64,000 nucleotides of DNA, taken from NCBI GenBank assembly GCA_900240875.1, contig OESE01000218.1, positions 124,001-188,000 of the forward strand. Reading direction: 5' to 3'. The number at the start of each line of letters is the position of its first letter. Position 1 is the stretch's first letter. Under the pieces are notes generated by a model. It saw nothing but the letters and a program-made list of their open reading frames with translations, was not told the DNA's origin and made no database searches. The stretch comes from Crithidia expoeki (Eukaryota; Euglenozoa; Kinetoplastea; Trypanosomatida; Trypanosomatidae). Made by a program: the position numbers and the translations under genes. This document shows positions 1 to 9,836 of the stretch, piece by piece.

Positions 1-536
1 ATATTATTGGTGATGTGTTTGTTTCAGGTTTTCTTTTTCACTATTCCTTCTTTTCCCACTATTTGTCTTGTTGAGCCGTAACACAGAATAAAGACCGCGA
101 ACCGAGTTTACTCGATTGAAGCCATAAAAACAGAAAAGCGTTTCTATCCTAAGCAGAATTAAATGGCAGTGCTGTGCAACCGGTGCATTAGGAAGGCGGG
201 GGGGGCGACATTTAAGCTTGAAACCTCCCCCCCCCCATGTATCTGCTGGACACTGTTTCGGGGTTGCAGCAAAGCACGACGGCGCTTTACCTCCCCCTCA
301 ATGCACTCTTGTGACACTCAGCATTAAGGACATCGCTCAACGCTGTGTTGCACTTTCTTTCTTCCCTTTTCTCGCCTTTCCTCCCTTCTCGGTAAAAACG
401 ACTAAACTGGTCCGCACCCTTCGTTTACGCCTACTTCGCGTCGAATTCCACCACATCCTTTTTTCGGTTCGTCGCACGCACAAGAAGGGCCCAAGTTTGC
501 GCCTTCCTTCATAACACCGTTCAACGTTAACGTCTC
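1..536 (+). other. 5' spacer before the first gene, with a pyrimidine-rich tract
   Basis: No convincing gene is seen. The stretch probably holds the 3' UTR of an upstream plus-strand gene and the trans-splicing signals of the next one. A long C/T-rich run at about 351-393 is the likely polypyrimidine tract. The first suitable AG downstream lies around 480, which would leave a 5' UTR of roughly 50 bases. A G-run near 197-208 and a C-run near 228-237 are simple sequence. Confidence 0.5.
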
Positions 537-845
537 ATGTCCTCCGACAATGTCCCTGTTGTGCCGGCGGAGACCGGCGACTTCTGGTCGAACCCAGTCG
601 ATCACTTCCGCCCCAACCTTAAGTTCCTCACCGTGTACTGGGATCGTCAATACGTGGTAGACAAATGGCTGCACACGAAGGAGAACTGGCTGAAGCCGTG
701 GTACATGCCTTGGTGGACGCCGATGTACCAGATCATGACCTGGTACTCGCAGCGCAACCGCAACATTATGCTCGTGGAGAACCACCTGAACTACCGCCCC
801 TACCGCTTTCGCCGCAACGACGAGGACCGCCAGAACCCGTACTGA
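537..845 (+). CDS. small aromatic-rich conserved-type protein, probably mitochondrial (102 aa)
   Basis: I do not recognise a named family. The protein is unusually rich in Trp and Tyr (seven Trp between residues 17 and 69) and has a basic, Arg-rich C-terminal third. That composition is common among the small kinetoplastid-specific subunits of mitochondrial respiratory complexes, so such a role is inferred only from composition. It has no clear signal peptide and no long uninterrupted membrane span. The ATG at 537 follows a polypyrimidine tract at a spacing suitable for trans-splicing, and the frame is clean to a TGA stop. GC-rich third positions mark it as real coding sequence. Overlapping frames in the same stretch are shadows. 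Confidence 0.75.
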   Translation: MSSDNVPVVPAETGDFWSNPVDHFRPNLKFLTVYWDRQYVVDKWLHTKENWLKPWYMPWWTPMYQIMTWYSQRNRNIMLVENHLNYRPYRFRRNDEDRQNPY

Positions 846-1736
846 GTGTAAGGAAAAGGGTGTCGTTAAAAAGAAGAGGGAACGTGTGGAAGTCAAAGGG
901 GGGAATGCGAAACACAAAAGTGTTTACTTCCACTTTCTCTGATGAATGTGCCCGCCTAACTGGTTTGTTTCTGTGAGTTTGTGCTTCCTCTCCTCACATG
1001 TTTAGGACTTCACAGACGCGCAACGGAAAAAAAAAAACGTTATGCGCTTTTCAGGGTTTTGTAATTTTTCATTTTTTTTTTCTTTGCCGTTGCTGTTGTT
1101 GTTCCAGCGGGCTCATGGTGCACGTTGTTTAGTAGGTAGAGAGCACTCCACGTGGTTTCATCGTTTCGATCTAGGCAAAAGAAAAAAAAGGAAAAGGATC
1201 TGAGCACGTAAGACACTTTTTTTCTTTTTTGCACGTTTCACGCGGACACTCTTGTCGAGACTGTTTTTCATAGGTAGCCAAATAAACGATTCAATCAAAG
1301 AAATCGACAAAAGTAGATTTCTTTAACTTTCTTCTGAACCGGCAAAGTGTTGTGGCGCCTTTCTTGGGCGGCTGTGCTCCTGCAGCAAGCTCATAGCGGC
1401 CAAGGGGAACTCCGTAAAGGAGGTTTACTTGTCATGGCCAACATGCGACGGGGTGCGCTGGGTCAAGTGCTTTAAAAACCGAACAATGTGCCCCATATGA
1501 CGACAAGAGAAAGCTTGGCCTTATTGACGGCTGCTGCAATCACAGGGCACATCCACACAAGTTTTTTGCTTGTTTGTGCCTTCAAGTCAGTTTCGTCGGC
1601 AAGTGCAGCGTTGCTAGTAAATTTCTGATGCACACTATCAAGCTGTAGCTTACTCCTCCTTGCTGTCTCCTCCTCCCTTTTTTTCTGTTACCCCTCAATT
1701 GCGTATAGCTGTAATGACTTTGTAAAAGGAAAGCAA
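846..1736 (+). other. intergenic spacer
   Basis: AT-rich spacer with T-runs and A-runs (for example around 1,028-1,088 and 1,210-1,230), likely 3' UTR and polyadenylation zone of the 102-aa gene followed by the processing signals of the next gene. No protein-coding or RNA gene is supported. Confidence 0.6.
1651..1708 (+). promoter_or_regulatory. polypyrimidine tract and likely trans-splice acceptor of the RINT1-like gene
   Basis: A nearly pure C/T run at about 1,651-1,697 is followed by the first AG at 1,707-1,708, 28 bases upstream of the ATG at 1,737. This is the standard kinetoplastid arrangement for spliced-leader addition. A three-codon upstream ORF (ATG at 1,714, stop ending at 1,725) would lie in the mRNA leader if this AG is used. 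Confidence 0.5.
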
Positions 1737-3701
1737 ATGCAAACTAATTACATACCATCCAACGAAGATAGGTTCCTCGACGCCCTTCTCGATCAATTCA
1801 CCATCAATCCATACACCGATCTTCCCACTGTGTTGACACGTGTAGACCAGCTAAGGGAGGCGCACACCACCGGTGTAAAGAAGGGGCAGGACCTAACGGA
1901 GCAGCAGCAGCAGCAGCATGCAGCAGCATTGCAAAAGAAGTGGACTGACGTGACGAAGGCGGCACGGCAACAGCCGAACAATGACGTTGTGGTGGATACG
2001 TTAACAAGTGACACCGCACGCTTCCTTGAGGAGTTATGCAGCGCCGTCGATTTTGCAAAGACGCTCAACGGCTGGTACGCTTTGAGTGCAGCTCCGTCTC
2101 CCCCGCTTTCTCATGTACCTGGTCTTGTTACGAGCACACTTCTTCCGCTACTGGCGCACCTCTCTTCATCTGCGTCTGAGTTAGAAGTCGATGGAAATAA
2201 CAACAACAGAATTAAGAAAGCAGATCAACCACTCCGTTGTGCGTACCTCCACCTCCTCCCGTATGCACTCCATGCAGCCGTAGGTGAACAAATGTCACTC
2301 AACTTAACGTCGTCGGCACCGAGCGAGACAAACGCCGTCGCGTGGTACTGCCGCTACGCCAGCGACTCGGTCGTTCACGAGCTCTTGACGCCTTACTTGA
2401 GTTCCACGGTAGAACAGTTCGAAAAGGAGCTGCGCTACCACTTCACCGCAGGGCGCGACACCGCCGCCGTACATGAGCCACAGCACTTCTTCTCTTTCCT
2501 GTACGACTGCGTCACGCGTCAACAGGAGGCCCACAAATGCACATGGGTTGATATCTCCTCCGTGAAAACCGCAGCAACTACGTCATCATCATCGCAGTTA
2601 TTTGTGTCGTCCTCCACGCCGCTGTTGCAACTACTGGACCACGTGGGTCAGCTCACCCTCACCGTGACTGCCGTGGTGACCTTTCAAAGCTGCTACGGTT
2701 GGCAGCCGCACTCTCTGCTCTGGCGTTCGTGCCCCGATTACGTCGTGGTGGCCGTCAACGCCGTTCTAGACTTCGTCACACGCGCCGAAGGCCCCCTCTG
2801 CAAAGATGCTATCGAACTTCTCCTTAGGCACCTGCTAGTAGAGGATGTATTGATGGCCTACGCACGCGCCGGTGTCGTCATGGCAAATGCGGCACTGCAG
2901 AACGGCGCAACGCGGCTGTGGCGGCGTTCTTTCTTAATCGACAATGCCCCGCAGCCGCGTTGCCCGTTGTACACATGTAGCTTGCATATGGTACGCGCTT
3001 TGGAGGCCTTTCTGCGACGTCTGCTGAACACGCTTTTTGTGGTGGACGCAACCTGTGCAGCACTGGTGTGGAGTAAGACGGTGGAGCCGGTGCTGTCACA
3101 CTTCTTGGAGGTGGTAGAGGCGCACGTCGTGGCCTCCCTGGAGACAACGTCAGCAAGAGCAGCAGCATTGACAGAAGATGAAGGAGACGGCGCGGAAGCG
3201 GGCGCGTCTTGGCACACCGTCTTGACGCTGCAATGGTGTGTAGCGAGTGTGCAGGTGGTGGTCATCGCTGCGGAGGATTGGCTGGGGATGCTGCGTGAGA
3301 GTGCCATGTCTTATTCCGCTGTTTCATCATCTTTGTTGAACCCTGACGAACAGAACACTAAGAATAGTAAAGGTTTTCTTTCCTCGTCTGACTCTCTGGA
3401 TGGGCTGGTGCTGTTTCGCGATAAACTGGCGAGGCGTGCCGCGGCGCAGGCAAAAGTACTCACGCGTCAAATGTGCTCACATAAGATGGGTGACGCGGCC
3501 TGCGCAGCGGCACTCCTGTACGGGCTAAATGCGTTTCTTCAACAGGCGGAAGCGTTGCCAGATGAGTCGTCGCGGTATATACTGCAGGCTGTTATACAAG
3601 GTGTTGTACACGAAAGCCTCACGCGTGAGCAGCTAGATGGCCTCAAAGCGTTTGCAAGTCGAGGAGGACTGCCGTGTGTTGCCTACCTGCTTTCCTCATG
3701 A
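1737..3701 (+). CDS. RINT1/Tip20-family vesicle tethering protein (654 aa)
   Basis: This is probably a subunit of the Dsl1/NRZ-type tether that receives Golgi-derived COPI vesicles at the ER. The best support is residues 231-259, which contain RYHF, then GRDT, then a Pro-x-x-Phe-Phe pattern. This resembles the family signature (RYHF, small spacer, R-x-TN, then PEW-F-F) that precedes the helical C-terminal domain. The rest is predicted all-helical with no membrane segment, and the length is close to the roughly 700-800 aa usual for the family. Residues 54-60 carry a short Gln tract, and residues 150-165 form a low-complexity Asn-rich loop. The start at 1,737 is the first in-frame ATG after a strong polypyrimidine tract. 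Coatomer zeta, a cargo partner of this tether, is encoded elsewhere in the window. Another exocyst-like (CATCHR) tether is the main alternative. Confidence 0.62.
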   Translation: MQTNYIPSNEDRFLDALLDQFTINPYTDLPTVLTRVDQLREAHTTGVKKGQDLTEQQQQQHAAALQKKWTDVTKAARQQPNNDVVVDTLTSDTARFLEELCSAVDFAKTLNGWYALSAAPSPPLSHVPGLVTSTLLPLLAHLSSSASELEVDGNNNNRIKKADQPLRCAYLHLLPYALHAAVGEQMSLNLTSSAPSETNAVAWYCRYASDSVVHELLTPYLSSTVEQFEKELRYHFTAGRDTAAVHEPQHFFSFLYDCVTRQQEAHKCTWVDISSVKTAATTSSSSQLFVSSSTPLLQLLDHVGQLTLTVTAVVTFQSCYGWQPHSLLWRSCPDYVVVAVNAVLDFVTRAEGPLCKDAIELLLRHLLVEDVLMAYARAGVVMANAALQNGATRLWRRSFLIDNAPQPRCPLYTCSLHMVRALEAFLRRLLNTLFVVDATCAALVWSKTVEPVLSHFLEVVEAHVVASLETTSARAAALTEDEGDGAEAGASWHTVLTLQWCVASVQVVVIAAEDWLGMLRESAMSYSAVSSSLLNPDEQNTKNSKGFLSSSDSLDGLVLFRDKLARRAAAQAKVLTRQMCSHKMGDAACAAALLYGLNAFLQQAEALPDESSRYILQAVIQGVVHESLTREQLDGLKAFASRGGLPCVAYLLSS

Positions 3702-4207
3702 CTTAAGCGCTGTCCGGGAAAAAGAAAAAAAAAACGCTTTCAAGTTCACACCTCTGTGTGTATGTGTGTGTGTGAATACCGCCAGCCCGCTAATAAAAAA
3801 AGGAAGCGGAAATACCAATCATAGTTTTTTCACCCTTCCCATATGCGCGTCTCTCTCGCCCACTTCCGTGCGTGCTTACGTGTTGTTGTTGTTTTCTGCT
3901 GAAAACTAGAAGAGAATGTAAAACAGCTTATGTACAGTTGAGGAGCGCCAACGGTGCTTCAAATCGCAGTGGCAGTTTTCTCTGCTTTATCGCCTGTGAC
4001 TGAAAGCAACACTTCTTTTGTGTCGCCTTTTCTTTTCTCTTCCCCTCCCTCACCCCGACGCTCTTTAGGTTGTAGCTTTTCCGGAAGAGTGAAGAGCTTA
4101 TTTGCACCATTATTGCCTTGTTTTCCTAAAGTCCATTATCTCATCTCAACTGCTGTAAGCGCACTAGAAAACGCTATCACTCCCCCCCCCCCCAAAAAAA
4201 AAAGGAG
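3702..4207 (+). other. intergenic spacer with homopolymer tracts at its end
   Basis: Contains a GT-rich run near 3,757-3,773 and a strong pyrimidine tract at about 4,019-4,066 ending in TAG near 4,068, which is the likely splice acceptor for the amastin-like gene. Immediately before that gene is a run of 12 C (4,182-4,193) followed by 10 A (4,194-4,203). No gene seen. Confidence 0.55.
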
Positions 4208-4756
4208 ATGAAGTATCAGCGTATGGAAGAGCGGGTCGAGTCCTTTCGATTCTACCCCCACTTCCCCATCGTGCTGACCGTCACGCACTTTTTGATCTTT
4301 TTTTTTGTGGTGATCGCAACCCCCGTAGACGTTTTTAAGGCGCGGAGCGGTGCCAATGTTAGCGGATGTGCCTCTCTCTTTGGCTGGAAGAAATGCGGCG
4401 CACACAGTGTCTCGTCCGGCTTTAAGTGCGGCATCAAATCAAACATGGGCGGCGCGGCCGCCTTCGCGATCATCTCCATCTTTGTCACGTTGGCCGGTTT
4501 TATTCTGTTGCTGCTCAGCGCCCTCGACGTCTTTAAGCGTCCGTTGATTGTGCTCATCGTAGATGGGGTAGCGTGCCTAACGATGCTCATCTCGTGGGGT
4601 TGCGTGGCCGGCGCGTACAACCAGGGCACCTGCCTTACGTTACCCTACGGCAGTGTTAGCCACAGCTACAACTACGCCGGCTCCTTTGGCCTAATGGTGA
4701 CGGCGTGGGTGTTGGAAGTGTTGGCTATTGTAGGTATGTTCTTTCTGCCCATGTGA
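4208..4756 (+). CDS. amastin-like surface glycoprotein (182 aa)
   Basis: Amastins are trypanosomatid-specific tetraspan plasma-membrane proteins linked to host contact, ion handling or surface structure. The sequence shows four hydrophobic segments at about residues 20-38, 84-105, 111-132 and 158-180. Between the first two is the family hallmark at residues 54-63, CASLFGWKKC. This fits the amastin signature of Cys, two residues, hydrophobic-aromatic-Gly, basic residue, Cys. Further extracellular cysteines occur at 74, 132 and 142. The length matches the family (about 180-200 aa). The gene is single here, not in the tandem array typical of delta-amastins, and its signature is not the classical one with Trp-Gly, so an alpha, beta or gamma type is more likely. 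Met1 (4,208) and Met6 (4,223) are both possible starts. The first lies only four bases after a C12A10 homopolymer tract. Confidence 0.85.
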   Translation: MKYQRMEERVESFRFYPHFPIVLTVTHFLIFFFVVIATPVDVFKARSGANVSGCASLFGWKKCGAHSVSSGFKCGIKSNMGGAAAFAIISIFVTLAGFILLLLSALDVFKRPLIVLIVDGVACLTMLISWGCVAGAYNQGTCLTLPYGSVSHSYNYAGSFGLMVTAWVLEVLAIVGMFFLPM

Positions 4757-5907
4757 GTCAAATTGGTGCCACGGTGAACACATTATGTGTAAGTAGGTGC
4801 TTAGTTGTTGTAGATGGCGAGGTCCAAACCAAAAAAAAAAAATGGGCTACATTCGCTTTTGTTTGTTTGCTTTCTTTCCATTTTCTCTCCGTAAACATCT
4901 CTGGGGCAGCGTTGTGATATCAGACTATTCTCTTTCGTCCTTGCCGTACCTTTTGTTGCTGTAATCTCACGTTGTTTCATAAAAATAAACCTCGGTCAGT
5001 ACTTCGACCACGGCAGTCGACCTTCTTCTCTTACCGTGTACTTTCTTCATATTAAGCAGTCATTGTTAGTGGTTATTGTTTTCGTTTCCCCATACTTTCC
5101 ACTTGCCCCCCCCCTCTTTTATAGACTTCTGTGCCTTTCTTATGACACTTTTCTTCCCTCTTTGCTCTTGCGTGTAGTGAAGGGGTGTTGTTTACGTACA
5201 GGTGGAAAGCGGCAGTTGCGAGCACTCTACTTCGTGGAAGAAGGAAGGAGGGACAACGACCACGTGCCTCTTCGCTAAAAAAAAAAACTTTCGGCATTAA
5301 TTGAATATAGTTAAAGCATTCTTTTATTGTTGTTGCCTCCCCCCCTCTCCCTCCCGCGTTGGCCAGTGCAGTCAGCATTACAAGTGCAGTTTTTAATGGA
5401 GCAAAAACCACCACATGCTCATTTGTGTGAAGCGGCAGTAAGGGGGGGAGGGGGGGGAATCCCGTCTCCTTTCAAAAAATAAACTTTATGTAAGGAGATC
5501 AGCAGTACGTTGTCTTGCAGTAAATAAGAACCGGTAACACACCGAACATCTGGCCATTCCCAGCTCCACGTTCCATGTTGAAAAAAGAGTTTTTTTTTTT
5601 ATTTAATTCGTCTTCCTTTCCTTGTACGCAACGTTCTTCTTTGTTGTTACTGGTAAAGTTATAAGTACCGCAAACTCGTCGCAGATCCCTCTTCCTCTCC
5701 TCGTGAACATTAAAATACACCTCCTCAACTTACTTGTTACATATTCTAGGCGTAGACTTAATTGTCGAGTAGACGGGTACTCTGCTTTTTCATTTGTATC
5801 CCCCTTTTGCTCGTTGCTTTTGTTGCTTCGCTATTGGAGCGTGGCAGTCTCTACATTCCATGTCCACTCACTGATTAAGTGAGGCAGAGCGCACACTCAT
5901 CAACGAT
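4757..5907 (+). other. intergenic spacer, 1.15 kb
   Basis: AT-rich with C-runs near 5,107 and 5,340, G-runs at about 5,442-5,458 and several T-runs. Pyrimidine-rich sequence at roughly 5,790-5,840 may serve the next gene. Small open frames here have no coding bias, and no gene is supported. Confidence 0.55.
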
Positions 5908-8878
5908 ATGTGGATACGCCCGTCTCTGTCACGAGCTTCCCACTTCCGTTGGTGCGCTGCAAACAACCGCTGTCATGCACGGCAGTCACCAGAACCTCTT
6001 GTTTCCCTGTCATCCACACACGAAAACGATGCTTGCAGCTTTGTCTTAACACGTGAGCTGAAAGACGATTTACACATGCCGGTCAGCCCCAGCACGCAAC
6101 ACGGCAGAGTCAGCAATAGTAATGGCACTAATAGCAATGTTGCTAGTGCGTTACCTGCTGAGTTGTGGCTACCCTTCCAGACGGTTCTCCTCTCCTACGC
6201 GATGCACCCCGCCTTCTGCACCCTCGCCACGAGTCACACGCTGCTGATGACGTCGCTCGCCGAGACACCCGACCTGCTGCTCCAGCTGTCAGTGTACAAT
6301 CCGTGCGGGGGCGGCGTTGCAGCAGCACGTCTAAGCTGCGTGTGGGCAACCTTTGCGATGATACAGCCCTACCGGCGCGACACGCAGCTGATTTTGAGCC
6401 TGCCGCTACAGCAGCGACAACTAGTGGATGAAATACGGCTGGTACAACTCGTCGCCTCAATGTCACCGAACGCGAGTGTTTTGGTGTCGAAGGAGCTGGA
6501 GCACATGAGCAGCGGCAACAGTGGTAGCAATGGTTGTGATTGGTGTTCGAGTGAACTACTGTGGACGCTGCTGTCGGTGCCGTGCGCCGTGGAGGTACTG
6601 AATACGGTGCTCGTTGCAGCACTCCGTCAGTGCCCGACTGGACTGACCGCGCATATTTTCCAGAAAGTCACCCATGCACTGCTGAAGAACGACAACTTTT
6701 TCTGCGAGCGGACCTTTGACACAATGCACCGCCTTTTACTGAATGTGGTGCTGCCTGCAGTGGCTGACGGCAGCAGCGGTTGTAGTGGTAGCAGCTCCAG
6801 AGCTGCCGCAACCAGGTCACCTAGCTTTGATTTCCTCGCTGTGCGGTGGACGCTGCTGATGAATCGCTGGTCGCGTGTGTACACAAAAAGTAGAAAAGGC
6901 TTCCTCCTCTACGACTGCCTCTGTGCTTTGCTGCGTGCCGTCCCGCCGGTCGAGACGAAGCTGCCCTCGTCGTTTTATGTACGGCTTCTCGGGGGATTGC
7001 TGGACGCCAGTACGGTGGTACCACTAACAGACGGCAGCTGCGGCAGCAGTAACCATGGTAATAATGATGAAGTCCATTCGAAACAGGGATGGGAAAAGAT
7101 ACAGATGGTTGCTAACGATGCGCTCCGCCTCTTTGGTCGAAACGCTGCCGACATGCGTTCCATCTGGGTGCTGCTGCTCAAGGCTGCTCTGACGCTGCCT
7201 CCGCTGCGTGAGGGCTACCAACGTCTGTTGGACGCCTATCACCTGTGTGTCCAGTGCGGCCACGCAGCTCCGCTGGACCGGCAAGGCTTTTTGCAAGTGA
7301 CACGCCTTGTCTCCGAAGCAATCTGCACACTGCCGACTGTGAAAGCAGTCGACCGCGTCGTGCCGCAATTCTGTACTTTCTTGTATGAACAAGATAACGC
7401 AAACTTTCTATGGCTGCTGGACAGTGTGGGCACGATATTGACGGATTTGTGGGACACGCACGGTGCCGCGGCTGCAGACGCAGCGCAGGAGCTGCTCATC
7501 ACTTTAGAGAGGCTCTTGCGCGATCGACGTGTCACCGGTGTTGACATTTACGCAAATCCAGTTATCGCTCACGCCCTCCAACACTTTCAGCTTGGCGGCC
7601 CAATTCTGTTCTGGTGGACGTGCGGATGCGGCGCGGAGTTGCCGTGCAGTGCGAAACGTTGCACCGCCTGTTTGCGCTCCAGCAGCGGCAGCGGTGGCCT
7701 GTCGTGGATGTGTGCGACGTGCAAGAAGACCCACCAGGTGCCGTGTGGCGTACAGGCGTGTACGTGTGGCAAGCCGAACCCGCGCCTTGCGGCGGCTACG
7801 CGCACTGGCCACGCCATCTGTGGAACCTGCGGCGAAGTAAAGGACACTGCGCAGGCCCTATGTGTGCGGTGCGAGAATCAGCGAGCCGCGCAAGGGTGCC
7901 CCGTTACGTGCACGCACTGCCGCGCGGCGTACAAGTCGAGCGCCCTGCACTGCCCGAACTGCTTCGCTGTAAATCCGAACAAGCCGCCGCTCTATCTGTG
8001 GCACTGCGAGAGCTGTGACAGCTTCAACTACTCAATTTGGTCCACCTGTCGGACCTGCAAAGCGCCGCGGAGGAGTGGTGCCTTCATGACGCCGTTCGTG
8101 GCGTGGGCGTGCGGTTGTGGCACGTTAAACCATCCTGGCCGCCTCGTCTGCAGTGTCTGTGGACGGGTGCGCGGCACCACACTTTTACCTGTGCAGGCTG
8201 TTACGCTCACGTCGCGATGCGATCGCTGCGACGTGTGGTCGTCACGGTGGATGGCAAGAGGATTGCCGTGCACTTCTGTCCCCATTGCCAGACCCCGCAC
8301 CCCCGCTCAGACCTCCTGCTGTACTCGCCGCTGCTGCCGCGGCACTGCATGCTCTGTGCAACAACAATTCGTTTGTCAAGCGCGGCCGCAGCCGGGGGTT
8401 TTCACCACTGCGGTACACTACAGAGCGTAAACGAGAACTACGTGTTTCACTGCAAACACTGCTGTGGGGAGGAGGAACGGAGTGAAGTGCAAACGGGCTA
8501 TCACTGCAAGCACTGTTTGTTTCCCCGACCTGAGGTAGAGGCAATGATGGTGGATTGTGTCCCCACCACCACTGCTGCTGTCACCTTTGTATGGCGCTGC
8601 CTGCATGAAAGTGAGGAGGGAATTTGTGTGGGCAGTGGAACTACGGCTGGTCTGCGCACTGCCTCGCCTGTGGAACAGGCCGACCTGACTCTGCTTTCCA
8701 ATGCCGTGCGAAGGCACAGTTTTGGCAATGCGAGACGTGCAGCCATGCCAACCGCCCAATCGACGTTCTCTTCTGCCCTCACTGCAAAAGAGGACTGCAG
8801 CCGGTGCCGCCATGTGTGACGTGTGGGATGCCGCACCTCTCCTTTTCCTGCCGAATTCACATGCAAAAACCCACATAA
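5908..8878 (+). CDS. multi RanBP2-type zinc-finger protein, reading frame interrupted twice
   Basis: The first segment reads from ATG 5,908. About 540 residues of helical-repeat-like sequence are followed by a chain of Cys-x2-Cys finger pairs in the RanBP2 style (Trp-x-Cys, Cys, Asn, Cys-x2-Cys). In this frame six such units lie between 7,610 and 8,165. The finger pattern then continues in the -1 frame from about 8,163 (TFTCAGCYAH, FCPHC, CKHC). It switches again near 8,610-8,640 into a third frame, which carries three more fingers, including CGQWNYGWSAHCLACG, and ends at 8,878. The whole would be about 990 codons with a dozen fingers. Such fingers usually bind RNA or ubiquitin. The first 22 residues have several Arg/His and no acidic residue, compatible with mitochondrial import. 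The two frame changes may be assembly indels in GC-rich DNA, a pseudogene or, less likely, programmed shifting. Because coding bias persists after both shifts, I favour sequencing error or very recent loss. Confidence 0.7.
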
Positions 8879-9836
8879 GTGGCTAGCGTTTTTTTTTTTT
8901 CGGACATTCTAGAGGAGATAAGGGGAAAATGAGCATGAAAGAGTGCTTCATGATCCACTTCTGTGCTCTGCAGATGCCACCGTAAAGGTGGGGTGCAGCT
9001 CTTTCTCATGATTGCCTCAGTTAAAAACTTGTCTTTCCATTACGTTGCCTTTTTTCTCCTCGTCGCATCTACGTATAGGGAACGAGTAAAATGCGTGGAA
9101 AGGAAAACAACAGAGCATACAACGTTAACGCCAATCGAACCGCTTTTGACGGCTTCATGGCGGTCTTTCTACACACGCTATCCCTTTGAAGTCGAGGCTG
9201 TGTTCTTGTTGTTGTTGTTGTTGCTTGTGTGTGTACGTCGTTTTCCCTCACTATAGCACTCATCGAATGTGTGTACACTAGCGAAATAGGAAAAGGAAAA
9301 CGAGTTCCTCTTCTCTCTTTCCGATTCAAAATCACTGCCGCTCTCCTCCCACGTGTTCTTGCATCCTCGTTGGTTCCTGCAACGCTGATCTCCCTCAGCA
9401 AATTCACAGTCCGCAAAACTATCACAGCAAGCGCAAGCAATTAGTAGTCATCACCACCCCAAGAAAAAAAAAAACACGGTGATTCTCTTTCATCTTGCTC
9501 TACTGTTTCGAGCATCCCGTACACAATTGTGTGCAGAAGATTGCATCGCGTTTGGGATTTCTTTCTTGTGTCCTTTACGTTTTTTTGTGTGTTTTTGTTT
9601 GCCCTGTTCAGTACCTCTCTTCTTCGACTTGTGCAGATCTAGGCTTCTCTAATCTTCCCTGGTTCCCCTCTTGACTTTCGCGTGACCTCACCATCCCGTT
9701 ATCCTTTTTTTTTCCGCGTGTGTTTATCCTCCTTTAGTTACGCATTCTTTTTCGTTTTCCTGTTCGCTGCGCCTCTCTTAACCGCCCCTTTCCGGTCGTC
9801 GATAAAACTTTGTTGTGTGTCTGCGTTTGTAGCATA
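8879..9836 (+). other. intergenic spacer before the PI-PLC gene
   Basis: No gene is supported. Features are a T-run at about 8,890-8,900, a TTG/GTT repeat near 9,206-9,222 and a series of C/T-rich runs from about 9,600 to 9,800 that would supply splice signals. Candidate acceptors are the AG at 9,735-9,736 and the AG at 9,831-9,832, the latter leaving only four leader bases before ATG 9,837. Confidence 0.55.
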
